From Rhodospirillales bacterium (lineage in GTDB: Bacteria > Pseudomonadota > Alphaproteobacteria > Rhodospirillales > Defluviicoccaceae): DNA of 64,000 bases. Position 1 is the stretch's first letter. Every line of letters begins with the position of its first letter. Made by a program: the position numbers and the translations under genes. Below are positions 1-10,356 of this stretch, one piece after another. The notes beneath the pieces are model-generated. The model was not told where the DNA came from. It was given only the letters and a program-made list of their open reading frames with translations, and did no database searches. The stretch is from NCBI GenBank assembly GCA_016710335.1, contig JADJXQ010000002.1, positions 456,787 to 520,786 on the forward strand, written 5' to 3'.

Positions 1-1398
<1,398 letters not shown>

Positions 1399-1402
<4 letters not shown>

Positions 1403-3139
1403 TTTGTCCTCCGCCTGAGCCCGCCCCGGACCGCGCGGTTGCGCGGCGCCGAAGGGCGCTTCCTCGTTTCCACGCACTCGCCGGGCGCACAGGGCCGAAT
1501 TCTGGATCGGCCTGCCGCCGGTTCCGGGATCATGGAGATCGCGTGGCACGGGCACTGTTCAAAGCAGACCGCGCAGCCGGTGCAGAGCGTGTAGTCGTAC
1601 TTATAGCGACGGCCGGGCCCGAGCTTGATGATGGCGTTCTCCGGGCAGGCGCCGTAGCAGCCGTCGCACTCGAAGCAGTTGCCGCACGACAGGCATCGCT
1701 TGGCCTCGTAGACCGCGTCCTTGTCGCTGAGGCCGCCGATCACCTCCTCGAAGCTCGAGATGCGGCGCTGGATGTCCAGATGCGGTTGCGGGCGCTGCGC
1801 CGCGTCGGTGTAGAACCACAGGTGCAGCTTCTCGAACGTCGCGATGTCCTGCTTCTTGGCCTTGGTGTAGGTCGTGTTGCGCAGCCAGGCGTCGATGTTG
1901 CGCGCCGCCTTCTTGCCGTGTCCGACGGCGATGGTGACGGTGCGTTCCGACGGCACCATGTCGCCGCCGGCGAACAGACCCGGACTGCCGGTCATCATCT
2001 GGTCGTTGACGATGACCACGCCATCGGCCTTGAACTGAACGCCGGGGACGCTTTGCAGGAAGCTGGTGTCGGCGTCCTGGCCCAGCGCCATGACCAGGTC
2101 GTCGGCCTCGATGGTCTCCAACTCGCCGGTCGGCTGCGGCCGGCCGTTCTCGTCGACCCGCATCACCTCTACAGTGAACCGGGTCTCCTCGATGGATTTG
2201 ATGGTGCGGAGCCAGTGGATTTTGACCCCCTCCTCCAGCGCTTCGTCGGCCTCGAACTCGTGCGCCGGCATGTGTTCGCGGTCGCGGCGATAGATGATCA
2301 TCGGCTCGTAGCCCGAGGCGCTTGGCGACGCGGGCGGCGTCCATGGCGGTGTTGCCGCCGCCGTAGATGGCGACGCGCCGGCCCAGTTTCGGGGCGTTGC
2401 CGCTTTCCACGTCCCTGAGGAAGCTGATGGCGTCGAGCATCTTGCCGGCGTCGCGGGCCGGGATATCGGTGCGCTTGCTGATGTGAGCGCCGACGGCGAC
2501 GAACATCGCGTCGAAATCGCCTGGCCGCTTTTCGGCCAAGTCCTCGACCTTGTGGTTGAGGACGATCTTGACGCCCATCTGTTCAATACGTTTGATCTCG
2601 CCGTCGAGGATGTCGCGCGGAAGACGATAGGACGGGATGCCGAAATGCATCATGCCGCCGGCCAGCGGCCCAGCGTCGTGCATTTCCACCTCGTGGCCCA
2701 TGAGGGCGAGATGATGCGCGGCCGACAGGCCGCTCGGGCCGGCGCCGACGATGAGGACACGCTTGCCGGTCGGCGGCGCCTGGAATCGCGGTGTCCAGCC
2801 TTCCTCCAGCGCTTTGTCGCCCAGGAAGCGTTCGACCGCGTGGATGCTGATCGTCTGGTCGAGGCGACCGCGGTTACAGCTGTCCTCGCAGGGATGATAG
2901 CAGACGCGGCCGTGCACCGCCGGCAGCGGGTTGTCCTGGAGGATCGTCTCCCAGGCTTCGCGGAAGCGGCCCTCCTGGCAATGGGCGAGCCACGCCTGGA
3001 TATTCTCGCCGGCCGGGCAGGCGTTGTTGCACGGAGGGAGGAGGTCGAAATAGATCGGCCGTTGCACCCGCACCGGGCCGGTGCCGGACTTGCGACCCAG
3101 GTCCGGCGGCACCGTCAGATCGTTCCATTGCTCGCTCAT
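1399..3139 (-). CDS. GltD-like FAD/NAD(P)-dependent oxidoreductase with C-terminal 4Fe-4S domain (frameshifted)
   Basis: This is a glutamate-synthase small-subunit-like oxidoreductase of about 580 residues. It probably moves electrons between NAD(P)H and the ferredoxin pool that serves NifJ. From the N-terminus there are cysteine motifs for an Fe-S cluster (CNNACPAGENI, CYHPCEDSC), an FAD Rossmann motif (GAGPSGLSAAHH near residue 132), an NAD(P) motif (YGGGNTAMDAA) and a C-terminal ferredoxin domain (CGNCFECDGCYGACP then CTGCAVCFEQCP). The frame breaks at about 2313-2325, just after RVAKRLG. The downstream part continues in another frame with YRRDREHMPAHEFEADEA, so one extra or two missing bases explain it. 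The stop overlaps the nifJ start, which suggests a single operon. The glutamate synthase large subunit is not nearby, which argues for a PFOR-linked role rather than ammonia assimilation. Confidence 0.82.
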
Positions 3140-3549
3140 TGCTGAACCTTCCTCCTCATGTCGTGTTGCCGCGGCGGGTCGGGCCTGCCGCTTCTGCTAA
3201 CCCCATCCTCTTCCGGAGAGGCCTCATGCCAGCGTTCGCTCGATCCCTGCAACGGGCAAATGCCACGTCAGCCACCGACGTTTCCAGGTCTGGTCAGGGC
3301 GCCTCTGCCGGCGTCCCGAGAATACCGTTAGCATCAGGGTGCAGCCGGTTGCAAAGGCGAACGTCATCCATGCTGATGTGGACGCGGATCGTTCTTCGTT
3401 GTCGGGACCAAGGTACTCGGGAAACGGATGCTGGACAAGCGGATCGGTGCCTGCCTATGTGAATTCGCCGCGCAACCCTGCCATCTGCTTCCGGCATTGC
3501 GCACCCTAGGCAGACGGCGCAGACGCGCAGCAATGGAGAGGTTCAGTCC
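3140..3549. other. Intergenic region between the divergent PFOR operon and the NnrU gene
   Basis: About 410 bases lie between two divergent starts, so both promoters should be here. I see no convincing coding frame. A short inverted repeat, CCTCT-tccgg-AGAGG, occurs at 3207-3221. A ribosome-binding sequence (GGAGAGG) lies just before the NnrU start at 3550. No clear -35/-10 pair or regulator site could be picked out. Confidence 0.4.
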
Positions 3550-4251
3550 ATGACGGGTTCACTCTGGCTCGCCGCCATCAGCGTCCTGGTCTTCGTCGCC
3601 AGCCACATCATCCTTTCCGCGCCGCCGGTGCGCGAGCCGCTCATCGCCCGCCTCGGCGCACGCGGCTTCCAGGGGGCCTACTCGGTGCTCTCTCTCCTGC
3701 TCATCGTCTGGGTGGTCATGGCCTACAATGACGCACCTTATGTCTCGGTGTGGCAGCCGCCGGTATGGATCCGGCATCTGGCGCTGACGCTGATGCTCTT
3801 CTCCTGCATTCTCGTCGTCGCCGGCATGACGACGCCGAGCCCCACTGCGGTGGCCGGCGCCGACGGCGGCAGCGGACTTGCCGGGCGCGGTCCGGTCGGG
3901 ATGCAGAAGGTGACGCGTCATCCGATGATGTGGGGCGTGGCGATCTGGGGCGTGGCGCACCTGCTCGCCAACGGCGCCGCCGCGGACGTGTTGTTGTTCG
4001 GCGGCATGACGGTTCTGGCGCTGGCCGGCGCCTACGGCATCGACGTGAAGAAGCGCGCGAGTCTCGGAAGCGCGTGGACGGGCTTTGCGCAGAAGACATC
4101 GTTCGTGCCGTTCGCGGCGACCATCCAGCGCCGCAATCGGGTGAGCCTGGGGGAGATCGGCTGGTGGCGGCTCGCCCTCGGCGTCGCCCTCTACGCTGTC
4201 CTGCTGTGGGCTCATCAGTGGCTGTTCGGGGTGTCGCCCGTCGCGGTCTGA
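3550..4251 (+). CDS. NnrU family integral membrane protein
   Basis: This is a 233-residue polytopic membrane protein of the NnrU family, named from denitrification loci, where its biochemical role is unclear. Hydrophobic segments can be seen near residues 5-20, 43-58, 73-92, 125-155 and 205-225. The family-like stretch KVTRHPMMWGVAIWGVAHLL lies in the second half. A ribosome-binding site (GGAGAGG) precedes the ATG. The 3' end overlaps the convergent cyclase gene by 37 bases. No nitrite or nitric oxide reductase gene is nearby, so a denitrification role is not supported by context; members also occur in zeta-carotene isomerase-like (Z-ISO) contexts. Confidence 0.82.
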   Translation: MTGSLWLAAISVLVFVASHIILSAPPVREPLIARLGARGFQGAYSVLSLLLIVWVVMAYNDAPYVSVWQPPVWIRHLALTLMLFSCILVVAGMTTPSPTAVAGADGGSGLAGRGPVGMQKVTRHPMMWGVAIWGVAHLLANGAAADVLLFGGMTVLALAGAYGIDVKKRASLGSAWTGFAQKTSFVPFAATIQRRNRVSLGEIGWWRLALGVALYAVLLWAHQWLFGVSPVAV

Positions 4252-5483
4252 GGGAGGGTGAAAATCTCCATCGGCGCGCCGACGCCACGCAGCGCGTGCA
4301 CCCCGCAGGAGGTCAGGCCGTCGGGGGCGACGCGAGCGACGGTCTCGGAGATCAGCACGGGCCGGTGGAGTTGCTTGCAGAGCGCCTCGATGCGCGCCGC
4401 TTCGTTGGCGGCGGCGCCAATCACCGAGAACTCCAGGCGCTGAAGGGTGCCGATGTTGCCATAGAGGACGTCCCCCAAGTGCAAGCCGATGCCGAAGCGG
4501 ATCAACGGGCTGCCGGCCTCTTCGCGGCGGCGGTTGACGGTGGCGATGCGCAGCGCGGCGTCGCGCGCGGCGGAGATGGCTTGTTTGCAGGCGCGGATGT
4601 GGTGCGGGCAGCGCTCCGGACAGTCAGTGATCGTGCCGATCGGGAAGATGGCCAGCGCGGCATCGCCGATGAAGCGCAGCACCTCCCCCTCGTGGTCGAG
4701 GACGGCGCCGGCCATGCCTTCGAAGTAGTCGTTGAGCAGCCCCAGAAAGTCTCCGCGCGGCAGCCGATCGGCAAGGCGGGTCGAGCCACGCAAGTCCGAG
4801 AACCAGATCACTGCGTGGATGACCTCGCCGTCGCCGCGCTTGATCGAGCCTTGCAACACGCGGGCGCCGGCAAGTCGCCCGAGGTAGGTTTCGAGAATGG
4901 TCAGCGTGGTGCGGCGCAGCGCGTGCACCTCCAAGAGGCGCGAAAACACCGGCAGCATGTCGTTGATCATGCCGAGTTCGGCAGAGGAGAACCCTCCCGG
5001 TCGATCGGCGGCGATGGTCACGGCGTTGATGCGGCCGTCGGAAAAAACCAGCGGCATGGCGACGTAGTCGGTGGCGCCTTCCGCGCGCAGATCGGCGAGG
5101 ATGGGGTAGTCGAGGGGCTCGCCGGGCACGTCGAGGCGCCGGCGGATGCCGCCCGCCCCTTCGAAGATCGCCGCGAACGGGCTGGTGAGGTAAGAATCCT
5201 GGGTGAGGATTTCGTACGGCGGCATGAACTCCTCGACGTTCTCTCGGCCGCGCACCCAGGTGTACGTGGTGCCCAGGAACTGCGGGTGAAGGATGCGGAT
5301 GTTGACCCGCAGTCGGTAGAGCGGAATGCCGATGGTCACCATCTGCCGGCCGAACTCGCGGATCAAGTCCTTGGGATCCGTGATGTTCCACCCCTCGGTC
5401 AGCAGCCAGTCGACGAGGGGGTGGACATCCAGGGATGACGGCGGCGAAGGAACGCGCCGATCAATATCGGTTACGGCAGCCAT
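4215..5483 (-). CDS. Adenylate/guanylate cyclase domain protein (class III)
   Basis: The chosen start at 5483 (MAAVTDIDRRV) gives 422 residues and has a purine-rich AGGGGG sequence upstream; the frame itself stays open to 5639. The C-terminal half is a class III nucleotide cyclase homology domain. It has VIWFSDLRGSTRLAD with a metal-binding Asp, EVLRFIGDAALAIFP, a GIGLHLGDVLYGNIG loop and EFSVIGAAANEAARI. The N-terminal half looks like a divergent sensor region (about residues 60-220), possibly GAF-like (YVAMPLVFSDGRINAVTI). It is predicted to be cytosolic, converting ATP or GTP to the cyclic nucleotide in response to an unknown signal. It is convergent with the NnrU gene. The substrate cannot be assigned from what I can see. 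Confidence 0.85.
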   Translation of the reverse strand: MAAVTDIDRRVPSPPSSLDVHPLVDWLLTEGWNITDPKDLIREFGRQMVTIGIPLYRLRVNIRILHPQFLGTTYTWVRGRENVEEFMPPYEILTQDSYLTSPFAAIFEGAGGIRRRLDVPGEPLDYPILADLRAEGATDYVAMPLVFSDGRINAVTIAADRPGGFSSAELGMINDMLPVFSRLLEVHALRRTTLTILETYLGRLAGARVLQGSIKRGDGEVIHAVIWFSDLRGSTRLADRLPRGDFLGLLNDYFEGMAGAVLDHEGEVLRFIGDAALAIFPIGTITDCPERCPHHIRACKQAISAARDAALRIATVNRRREEAGSPLIRFGIGLHLGDVLYGNIGTLQRLEFSVIGAAANEAARIEALCKQLHRPVLISETVARVAPDGLTSCGVHALRGVGAPMEIFTLPQTATGDTPNSH

Positions 5484-5680
5484 GACGGCCCCCTGTTCGA
5501 GCACTCCTGAACCCGGACGAGTGTATAGATCCCGAAAGGGATGCCAAGCGCCGTCGCCGCCGCCGCCGCGAACGAAAACGCCCACGCATGCGTTTTCCGG
5601 TGGTGCGGGCCGACGAAGTGGCCGTAAGGTCGCGGCCAAGGTTCGCGGTGATACAAGGGCAACGGCCAGAGGAGATCAGG

Positions 5681-6499
5681 ATGTTCGATGCGCGCAGTAT
5701 TCTCGATCAGTTGACCGGGTCCGGCATGATGAAGAACAACCGGCTGGACCATGCGGTGGGGCCGAACGGCGTGCGCCGCAGCGGCGGCGGCCTTGGCGAC
5801 CTGTTGGGCGGCATTCTCGCCGGCGCCGGTAGCGGTAGCGGCGGCAGCGGCGGCGGCGCGTTCGGCGGGCTCGCCGGGAAGGCCCAGGACATGCTCGGCC
5901 AAGGCGCCAATGCGGTTCGGAGGAACGATCCCGTCGCCGTCGGCGGGCTGGGAGCGTTGGCCGGCGCCGTACTCGGGGGCCGCGGCGGCATGCTCGGCGG
6001 CGGCGTGCTTGCGGTGCTCGGCAGCCTCGCCTACGCGGCGCTCAACAAGCAAAGCGCCGCCACCGCAACGCCCGAGGAAGTGCAACGCGACGCGCCCCTC
6101 GGGCTCCGCGAGCCGCAGAACAAGGCGGAGCAGGAGCGCTTGCAGGAAAATGCCCTGCTCGTGCTGCGCGCCATGATCAACGCCACCAAGGCGGATGGCA
6201 CGGTCGATGCGGAAGAGGTGAGGAAGATCTCCGAGCATTTACGCCAGTCGGGGACCAACGGCGAAGCGCAGCAGTTCGTGATGAGCGAAATGGCGAAGCC
6301 GATGGATACGGACGGGATCGTCGCCGCGGTCGACAGCAAGGAACTGGCGGTGGAGATCTATGCGGCCTCGCTGCTCGCCATCGAGGTCGACACGCCGGCA
6401 GAGCGCGCGTACATCCAGGGCCTCGGCCAGCGCCTCGGCCTTAGTCCGGACGTGCTCGCAGAGGTCCACCGACAGTTGGGCGTTGAAGGGACGGCGTAG
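5681..6499 (+). CDS. TerB-family / DUF533 protein
   Basis: This 272-residue protein has a glycine-rich N-terminal half (GLGDLLGGILAGAGSGSGG and a hydrophobic Gly/Ala/Leu stretch around residues 85-125) that could sit in or on the inner membrane. The C-terminal half is a helical TerB-like domain (LRAMINATKADGTVDAEEVRKI through LGLSPDVLAEVHRQL), as in YebE/DUF533 proteins. In the TerB fold the acidic DGTVDAEE turn is a metal-binding type of feature. An AGAGGAGA ribosome-binding site lies just upstream of the ATG. The function is unknown, and no ter operon is present, so tellurite resistance is not implied. The 3' end is overlapped antisense by the extended VapC frame. Confidence 0.8.
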   Translation: MFDARSILDQLTGSGMMKNNRLDHAVGPNGVRRSGGGLGDLLGGILAGAGSGSGGSGGGAFGGLAGKAQDMLGQGANAVRRNDPVAVGGLGALAGAVLGGRGGMLGGGVLAVLGSLAYAALNKQSAATATPEEVQRDAPLGLREPQNKAEQERLQENALLVLRAMINATKADGTVDAEEVRKISEHLRQSGTNGEAQQFVMSEMAKPMDTDGIVAAVDSKELAVEIYAASLLAIEVDTPAERAYIQGLGQRLGLSPDVLAEVHRQLGVEGTA

Positions 6500-7074
6500 G
6501 CAATGACAAGCGCGGCAGGTCGGCTGTAGACGGGGAGGAACGCCGGTGGCGGTGGCGGTGGCGGTGGCGTCGCGCCTTCGCCAGCGCCAACTTGGCGTGG
6601 GGTTCGGCTTCGCGTGGGGGTTCGGCTTCGCGTGGGGGTTCGGCTTCGCGTGGGGGTTCGGCTTCGACAGAGTAACGCCAGTCGATGCGCCCAGGGCGAT
6701 CCGTGAACACGGCGGCTGAACCGGCGATCCGCAGTCACGACTTGGCAGTCACGCAGCTCTGCCAGAGCCAGGTAGAAGCAGTCGTAGGCCGGGTGTGCGA
6801 GAGCGACTGCCATATGGGTCGCCATGCTCGACAGAACTTCGTGCGCGACGCGCTCAGCGAACAGCATTGGCGCTATCTCTGCGATAATGTCTGTTTGCCG
6901 CTCGGTGCGTTCGCCCAGGCGCCACAGCCGCCAAGCCGCATTGCAAAGCTCCGCAACCACCAGATCCGGGGCAGCCAAGGTCTCGCCACTGCTCAACAAG
7001 TGCACCGCGTCGTCGCTTCCCGGCTCATCCACGAACATCTTGAGAGCCACGGAGGCATCAATGACCAGCGTCAC
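6358..7074 (-). CDS. VapC-type PIN-domain ribonuclease toxin with a repeat-derived C-terminal extension
   Basis: The first ~137 residues are a PIN domain with the usual acidic residues: D6 (LVIDASVAL), E42 (LVVAELCNAAW), D98 (PAYDCFYLALAE) and D116 (VTADRRF). VapC toxins of this kind cut tRNA or rRNA until they are bound by their antitoxin. A normal VapC would end soon after WAHRLALL (residue 135). Here the frame runs on through RTPTRS repeats encoded by an 18-bp tandem repeat, then a proline run from a GGTGGC repeat, and then about 60 residues antisense to the DUF533 gene, for 238 residues in all. That tail looks like read-through after loss of the native stop rather than a domain. The gene overlaps the upstream antitoxin by 4 bases. 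Confidence 0.75.
   Translation of the reverse strand: MTLVIDASVALKMFVDEPGSDDAVHLLSSGETLAAPDLVVAELCNAAWRLWRLGERTERQTDIIAEIAPMLFAERVAHEVLSSMATHMAVALAHPAYDCFYLALAELRDCQVVTADRRFSRRVHGSPWAHRLALLCRSRTPTRSRTPTRSRTPTRSRTPRQVGAGEGATPPPPPPPPAFLPVYSRPAALVIAYAVPSTPNCRWTSASTSGLRPRRWPRPWMYARSAGVSTSMASSEAA
6545..6568. repeat. Hexanucleotide tandem repeat, 4 x GGTGGC
   Basis: There are four perfect copies of GGTGGC between the DUF533 gene and the PIN domain. On the minus strand they encode a proline run in the VapC tail. This sort of array can change copy number by slippage. Confidence 0.9.
6601..6666. repeat. 18-bp tandem repeat, about 3.7 copies, in the 3' part of the VapC frame
   Basis: The unit GGTTCGGCTTCGCGTGGG is repeated exactly three times (6601, 6619, 6637) followed by 12 bases of a fourth copy, with a diverged partial copy just before. 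On the minus strand each unit encodes six residues (RTPTRS). The array is in frame with the PIN domain and replaces its expected stop. Confidence 0.92.
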
Positions 7075-7304
7075 TGCTCGTCACGGATGGCCCGAATCAC
7101 ATCTTCCGCCATCGTTCGATGATGGGTGGCGGTGAGGGCGCGACAGTGAGCCAAATCTGCAAGCAAGTCATCTTGGCTCGGCTTGCGAGCCGCAGTCAGG
7201 ATTTCCCGCAGTTCTTGTTCCAGCGAAGCTCCCTTCGCTGAAGCGCGTTTTTTGAGCGAAGCAACCACTTTGTCGCTCAGATTCCGGACGATGACCTGCG
7301 CCAT
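7071..7304 (-). CDS. FitA/VapB-like ribbon-helix-helix antitoxin
   Basis: This 77-residue protein starts MAQVIVRNLSDKVVASLKKR, the typical FitA/Arc-type ribbon-helix-helix DNA-binding N-terminus, followed by a helix ending in REILTAARK. The C-terminal half (about residues 45-77) would wrap the toxin. It lies directly upstream of the PIN-domain gene with a 4-base overlap, the standard antitoxin-first order with translational coupling. Such antitoxins usually repress their own promoter. No operator could be defined upstream. Confidence 0.88.
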   Translation of the reverse strand: MAQVIVRNLSDKVVASLKKRASAKGASLEQELREILTAARKPSQDDLLADLAHCRALTATHHRTMAEDVIRAIRDEQ

Positions 7305-7479
7305 GACCGATCCGCACTGTTGATAGCATCATGATATCATCATCGCCGCGGAGCTCGAGCCGTTCGTCGCCGGCAGGACGGCGTCTCCTGGCTCAAGATC
7401 TTGCGCTGCGAGGCGCAGCTTTACGGAAGCGCAACGAATCCGGACTGCCGCGACAGAGAGCAGGCGACCCGGGAGGCGC

Positions 7480-10218
7480 TCACACCAACTGGCCGTGGCA
7501 GTGTTTGTATTTTTCGCCGGAGCCGCACGGGCAGGTTGCGTTGCGGGAGACACGGCCCCACGTCGCCGGATCGCGCGGGTCCGCGTCGTCGGTCGCCTGG
7601 CGCGAGCGGACAGGGGCGGCGGTGACCGCCGCCTCGCCGGCGCCGGGCCCTTCCTGTTCCGATTGCAGGGCGGGATCGCGGCGGGTTTCGTGCATCTCGC
7701 GCTGCTGCAATCGCCGCTCCTGGTTTCGCGCCTCGGCCAGTTCTTCATCGCCCGGCAGGCGCAACTCGACGTGGGAAAGCACCAGGGTCACCCGTTCGCG
7801 CAAGCGCTCCAGCATGGCCTCGAACAGCTCGAAGGCTTCCCTCTTGTACTCATTGAGCGGATCGCGCTGGGCGTAGGCGCGGAGCCCGATGCCCTGACGC
7901 AAGTGATCGAGATTGAGCAGGTGCTCCTTCCAGATCTGGTCGAGGATCTGAAGCAGCAGGCTCTTTTCGACCATGCGCATGACGTCGACGCCGTAGTTGG
8001 CCGCCTTCTCCGCCATGCGGCGATCGGCGGCCGCTTGGAGGCGTTCGCGGATCTCGGCATCGGCGATGCCTTCTTCCTGCGCCCACTCGGCGAGCGGCAG
8101 GTCCATGCCGAAGATGCGCAGCACCTCGGCATGCAGGCCCGCCATGTTCCATTGCTCGGCATAGGCCTTCTCTGGGATGAATCGCGACACCAAGTCGTCG
8201 ATCAGTTGATGCCGATAATGCGCCACCTCGTCCGCCACGTCGTCCGCGGTCATCATCTCCCGGCGCTGCTCGTAGATGACCTTGCGCTGGTCGTTCATGA
8301 CGTTGTCGAACTTGAGGAGGTTCTTGCGGATGTCGAAGTTGCGCGCCTCGACCTTCTGCTGAGCCTTCTCGAGCGCCTTGTTGACCCACGAGTGGACGAT
8401 CGCCTCGCCCTCTTCGAGACCCAACTTTTTCAGCATGCCGTCGATGCGCTCCGAGCCGAAGATGCGCATCAGGTCGTCTTCCAGCGACAGGTAGAACTTG
8501 GAAGTGCCGGGGTCGCCCTGACGGCCGGAACGGCCGCGCAACTGGTTGTCGATGCGGCGGCTCTCATGTCGCTCGGTGCCGATGATGTAGAGGCCGCCGG
8601 CGGCGATCACCTTCTGCTTGTCGGCTTCGACCTCGGCACGGACGCGGGCGATGCCGGCGGTATCGGCCGGGTCGTTGATCTCCTGGCGGATGCGCATATC
8701 CGGATTGCCGCCGAGCTGGATGTCGGTGCCGCGGCCTGCCATGTTGGTGGCGATGGTCACCGCGCCCGAACCGCCGGCCTGGGAGATGATCGAGGCTTCC
8801 TGCTCATGGTAGCGGGCGTTGAGGACGCTATGCGCAATCTTTTTCTTCTTCAGCAGCGCCGCCAGGTGCTCGGACTTCTCGATCGACGTGGTGCCGACGA
8901 GGCACGGCTGGCCGCGTGACTTGCAGTCCTCGATGGTGGCGACGATGGCGTCGTACTTTTCGGCGGCGGTGCGATAGACCTCGTCGTCGTGGTCGATGCG
9001 GACGCACGCAACGTTGGTCGGCATGTCGACGACTTCGAGGTTGTAGATCTCCTGGAACTCTCCGGCCTCCGTCATCGCGGTGCCGGTCATGCCGGCGAGC
9101 TTCGGGTAATTGCGGAAATAGTTCTGGAAGGTGATCGAGGCGAGGGTCTGGTTCTCTTGCTGGATGGCTACGCCTTCCTTGGCCTCGAGTGCCTGATGCA
9201 GCCCCTCGGAGTAGCGGCGGCCTTCCATCATGCGACCGGTGAATTCGTCGATGATCACCACCCGGCCGTCCTTGACGATGTAATCGGTGTCGTGGCTGAA
9301 CAGCTTGTGGGCGCGAAGAGCCTGGTTGGCGTGATGGACGAGGGAGACGTTGTGCAGGTCGTAGAGGCCGCCCTCGGTGAGCATGCCAGCCTCGCGCAGC
9401 AACTCCTCCATCCGCTCCATGCCGGTCTCGGTGAAGGAGACGGCGCGCGCCTTCTCGTCCTTCTCGAAGTCGTCGTCGACGAGACGGGGGATCAGGCGGT
9501 CGATGCGGGTGTAGAGCTCCGACGAATCCTCGGCAGGCCCGGAGATGATCAGCGGCGTTCGCGCCTCGTCGATGAGGATCGAATCCACCTCGTCGACGAT
9601 GGCGAAGTTGAACGGCCGCTGGACCATGTCCTCCAGGCGGAATTTCATGTTGTCGCGGAGGTAGTCGAAACCGAACTCGTTGTTGGTGCCGTAGGTGACG
9701 TCGCAGGCGTACTCCCGCTGGCGTTCCTGATCGCTCAGGCCATGCACGATGCAGCCGACGGTGAGGTCGAGAAACTTGTAGATGGCGCCCATCCACTCGG
9801 CGTCGCGGCGGGCGAGATAGTCGTTGACCGTCACCACGTGCACGCCCTTGCTCTCCAGCGCGTTCAGATAGACGGCCAGCGTCGCGACGAGGGTCTTGCC
9901 TTCGCCGGTCTTCATCTCGGCGATCTGGCCGCGGTGGAGCACGATGCCGCCCAGCAGCTGAACGTCGAAGTGACGCTGGCCGAGAGTGCGCTTGGCCGCC
10001 TCGCGGACGGTGGCGAAGGCCTCGACGAGCAGGTTGTCGATCGTCGCGCCCTCGGCGATGCGGCGCCGGAACACCCAGGTTCGGTCGCGCAGATCTTCGT
10101 CCGACAGCGCCTCAAGCTCGGGCTCGAGGGCGTTGATGGCGGCGACGTTCTTGTGGAGTCCCTTCAGGTAACGCTCGTTGGCGGTGCCGAACATCCGCCG
10201 GGCGATGGCGCCAAACAT
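7480..10218 (-). CDS. secA: Preprotein translocase ATPase SecA
   Basis: SecA is the cytosolic motor that pushes unfolded preproteins through SecYEG. The protein has Walker A (MKTGEGKTLVATL), the DEAD-like site (IVDEVDSILIDEART), helicase motifs (AGMTGTA, GTTSIEKSEHL, NMAGRGTDIQLGG, RGRSGRQGDPG) and a C-terminal SEC-C zinc motif CPCGSGEKYKHCHG that binds SecB or lipids. I chose the ATG at 10218 because GAGGAG sits five bases upstream; a GTG two codons earlier lies directly on that sequence. The length of 912 residues is normal. It is followed 5' by prfB, about 140 bases away on the same strand. Confidence 0.97.
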   Translation of the reverse strand: MFGAIARRMFGTANERYLKGLHKNVAAINALEPELEALSDEDLRDRTWVFRRRIAEGATIDNLLVEAFATVREAAKRTLGQRHFDVQLLGGIVLHRGQIAEMKTGEGKTLVATLAVYLNALESKGVHVVTVNDYLARRDAEWMGAIYKFLDLTVGCIVHGLSDQERQREYACDVTYGTNNEFGFDYLRDNMKFRLEDMVQRPFNFAIVDEVDSILIDEARTPLIISGPAEDSSELYTRIDRLIPRLVDDDFEKDEKARAVSFTETGMERMEELLREAGMLTEGGLYDLHNVSLVHHANQALRAHKLFSHDTDYIVKDGRVVIIDEFTGRMMEGRRYSEGLHQALEAKEGVAIQQENQTLASITFQNYFRNYPKLAGMTGTAMTEAGEFQEIYNLEVVDMPTNVACVRIDHDDEVYRTAAEKYDAIVATIEDCKSRGQPCLVGTTSIEKSEHLAALLKKKKIAHSVLNARYHEQEASIISQAGGSGAVTIATNMAGRGTDIQLGGNPDMRIRQEINDPADTAGIARVRAEVEADKQKVIAAGGLYIIGTERHESRRIDNQLRGRSGRQGDPGTSKFYLSLEDDLMRIFGSERIDGMLKKLGLEEGEAIVHSWVNKALEKAQQKVEARNFDIRKNLLKFDNVMNDQRKVIYEQRREMMTADDVADEVAHYRHQLIDDLVSRFIPEKAYAEQWNMAGLHAEVLRIFGMDLPLAEWAQEEGIADAEIRERLQAAADRRMAEKAANYGVDVMRMVEKSLLLQILDQIWKEHLLNLDHLRQGIGLRAYAQRDPLNEYKREAFELFEAMLERLRERVTLVLSHVELRLPGDEELAEARNQERRLQQREMHETRRDPALQSEQEGPGAGEAAVTAAPVRSRQATDDADPRDPATWGRVSRNATCPCGSGEKYKHCHGQLV

Positions 10219-10356
10219 CAACACTCCTCAGGGCATGAAAAGAGCGGCGCAGGGCGGAAGCCCTCAATCCGCGGACTCTCCAGAGATAGAACGAGGGCCT
10301 TGGCGTGTCAACGCGGGCTCCGGGAGCCTCTGCGCGCATGAAGGCCGCTCGGCCGG

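Noticed and set aside
3550..4251. Denitrification locus
   Set aside because: The NnrU name comes from such loci, but no nir, nor or nnr genes are present here.
3750..5438. A 562-codon plus-strand frame across the NnrU and cyclase genes
   Set aside because: It overlaps two well-supported genes in other frames and looks like a GC-rich shadow.
5681..6499. Tellurite resistance gene
   Set aside because: Only the TerB-like fold is shared. No terC, terD or terZ genes are near, and the glycine-rich N-terminus fits DUF533 proteins of unknown role.
6601..6666. Possible CRISPR-like array
   Set aside because: The 18-bp units are directly adjacent without spacers, so it is a simple tandem repeat. The same holds for 11953-12012 and 28035-28130.
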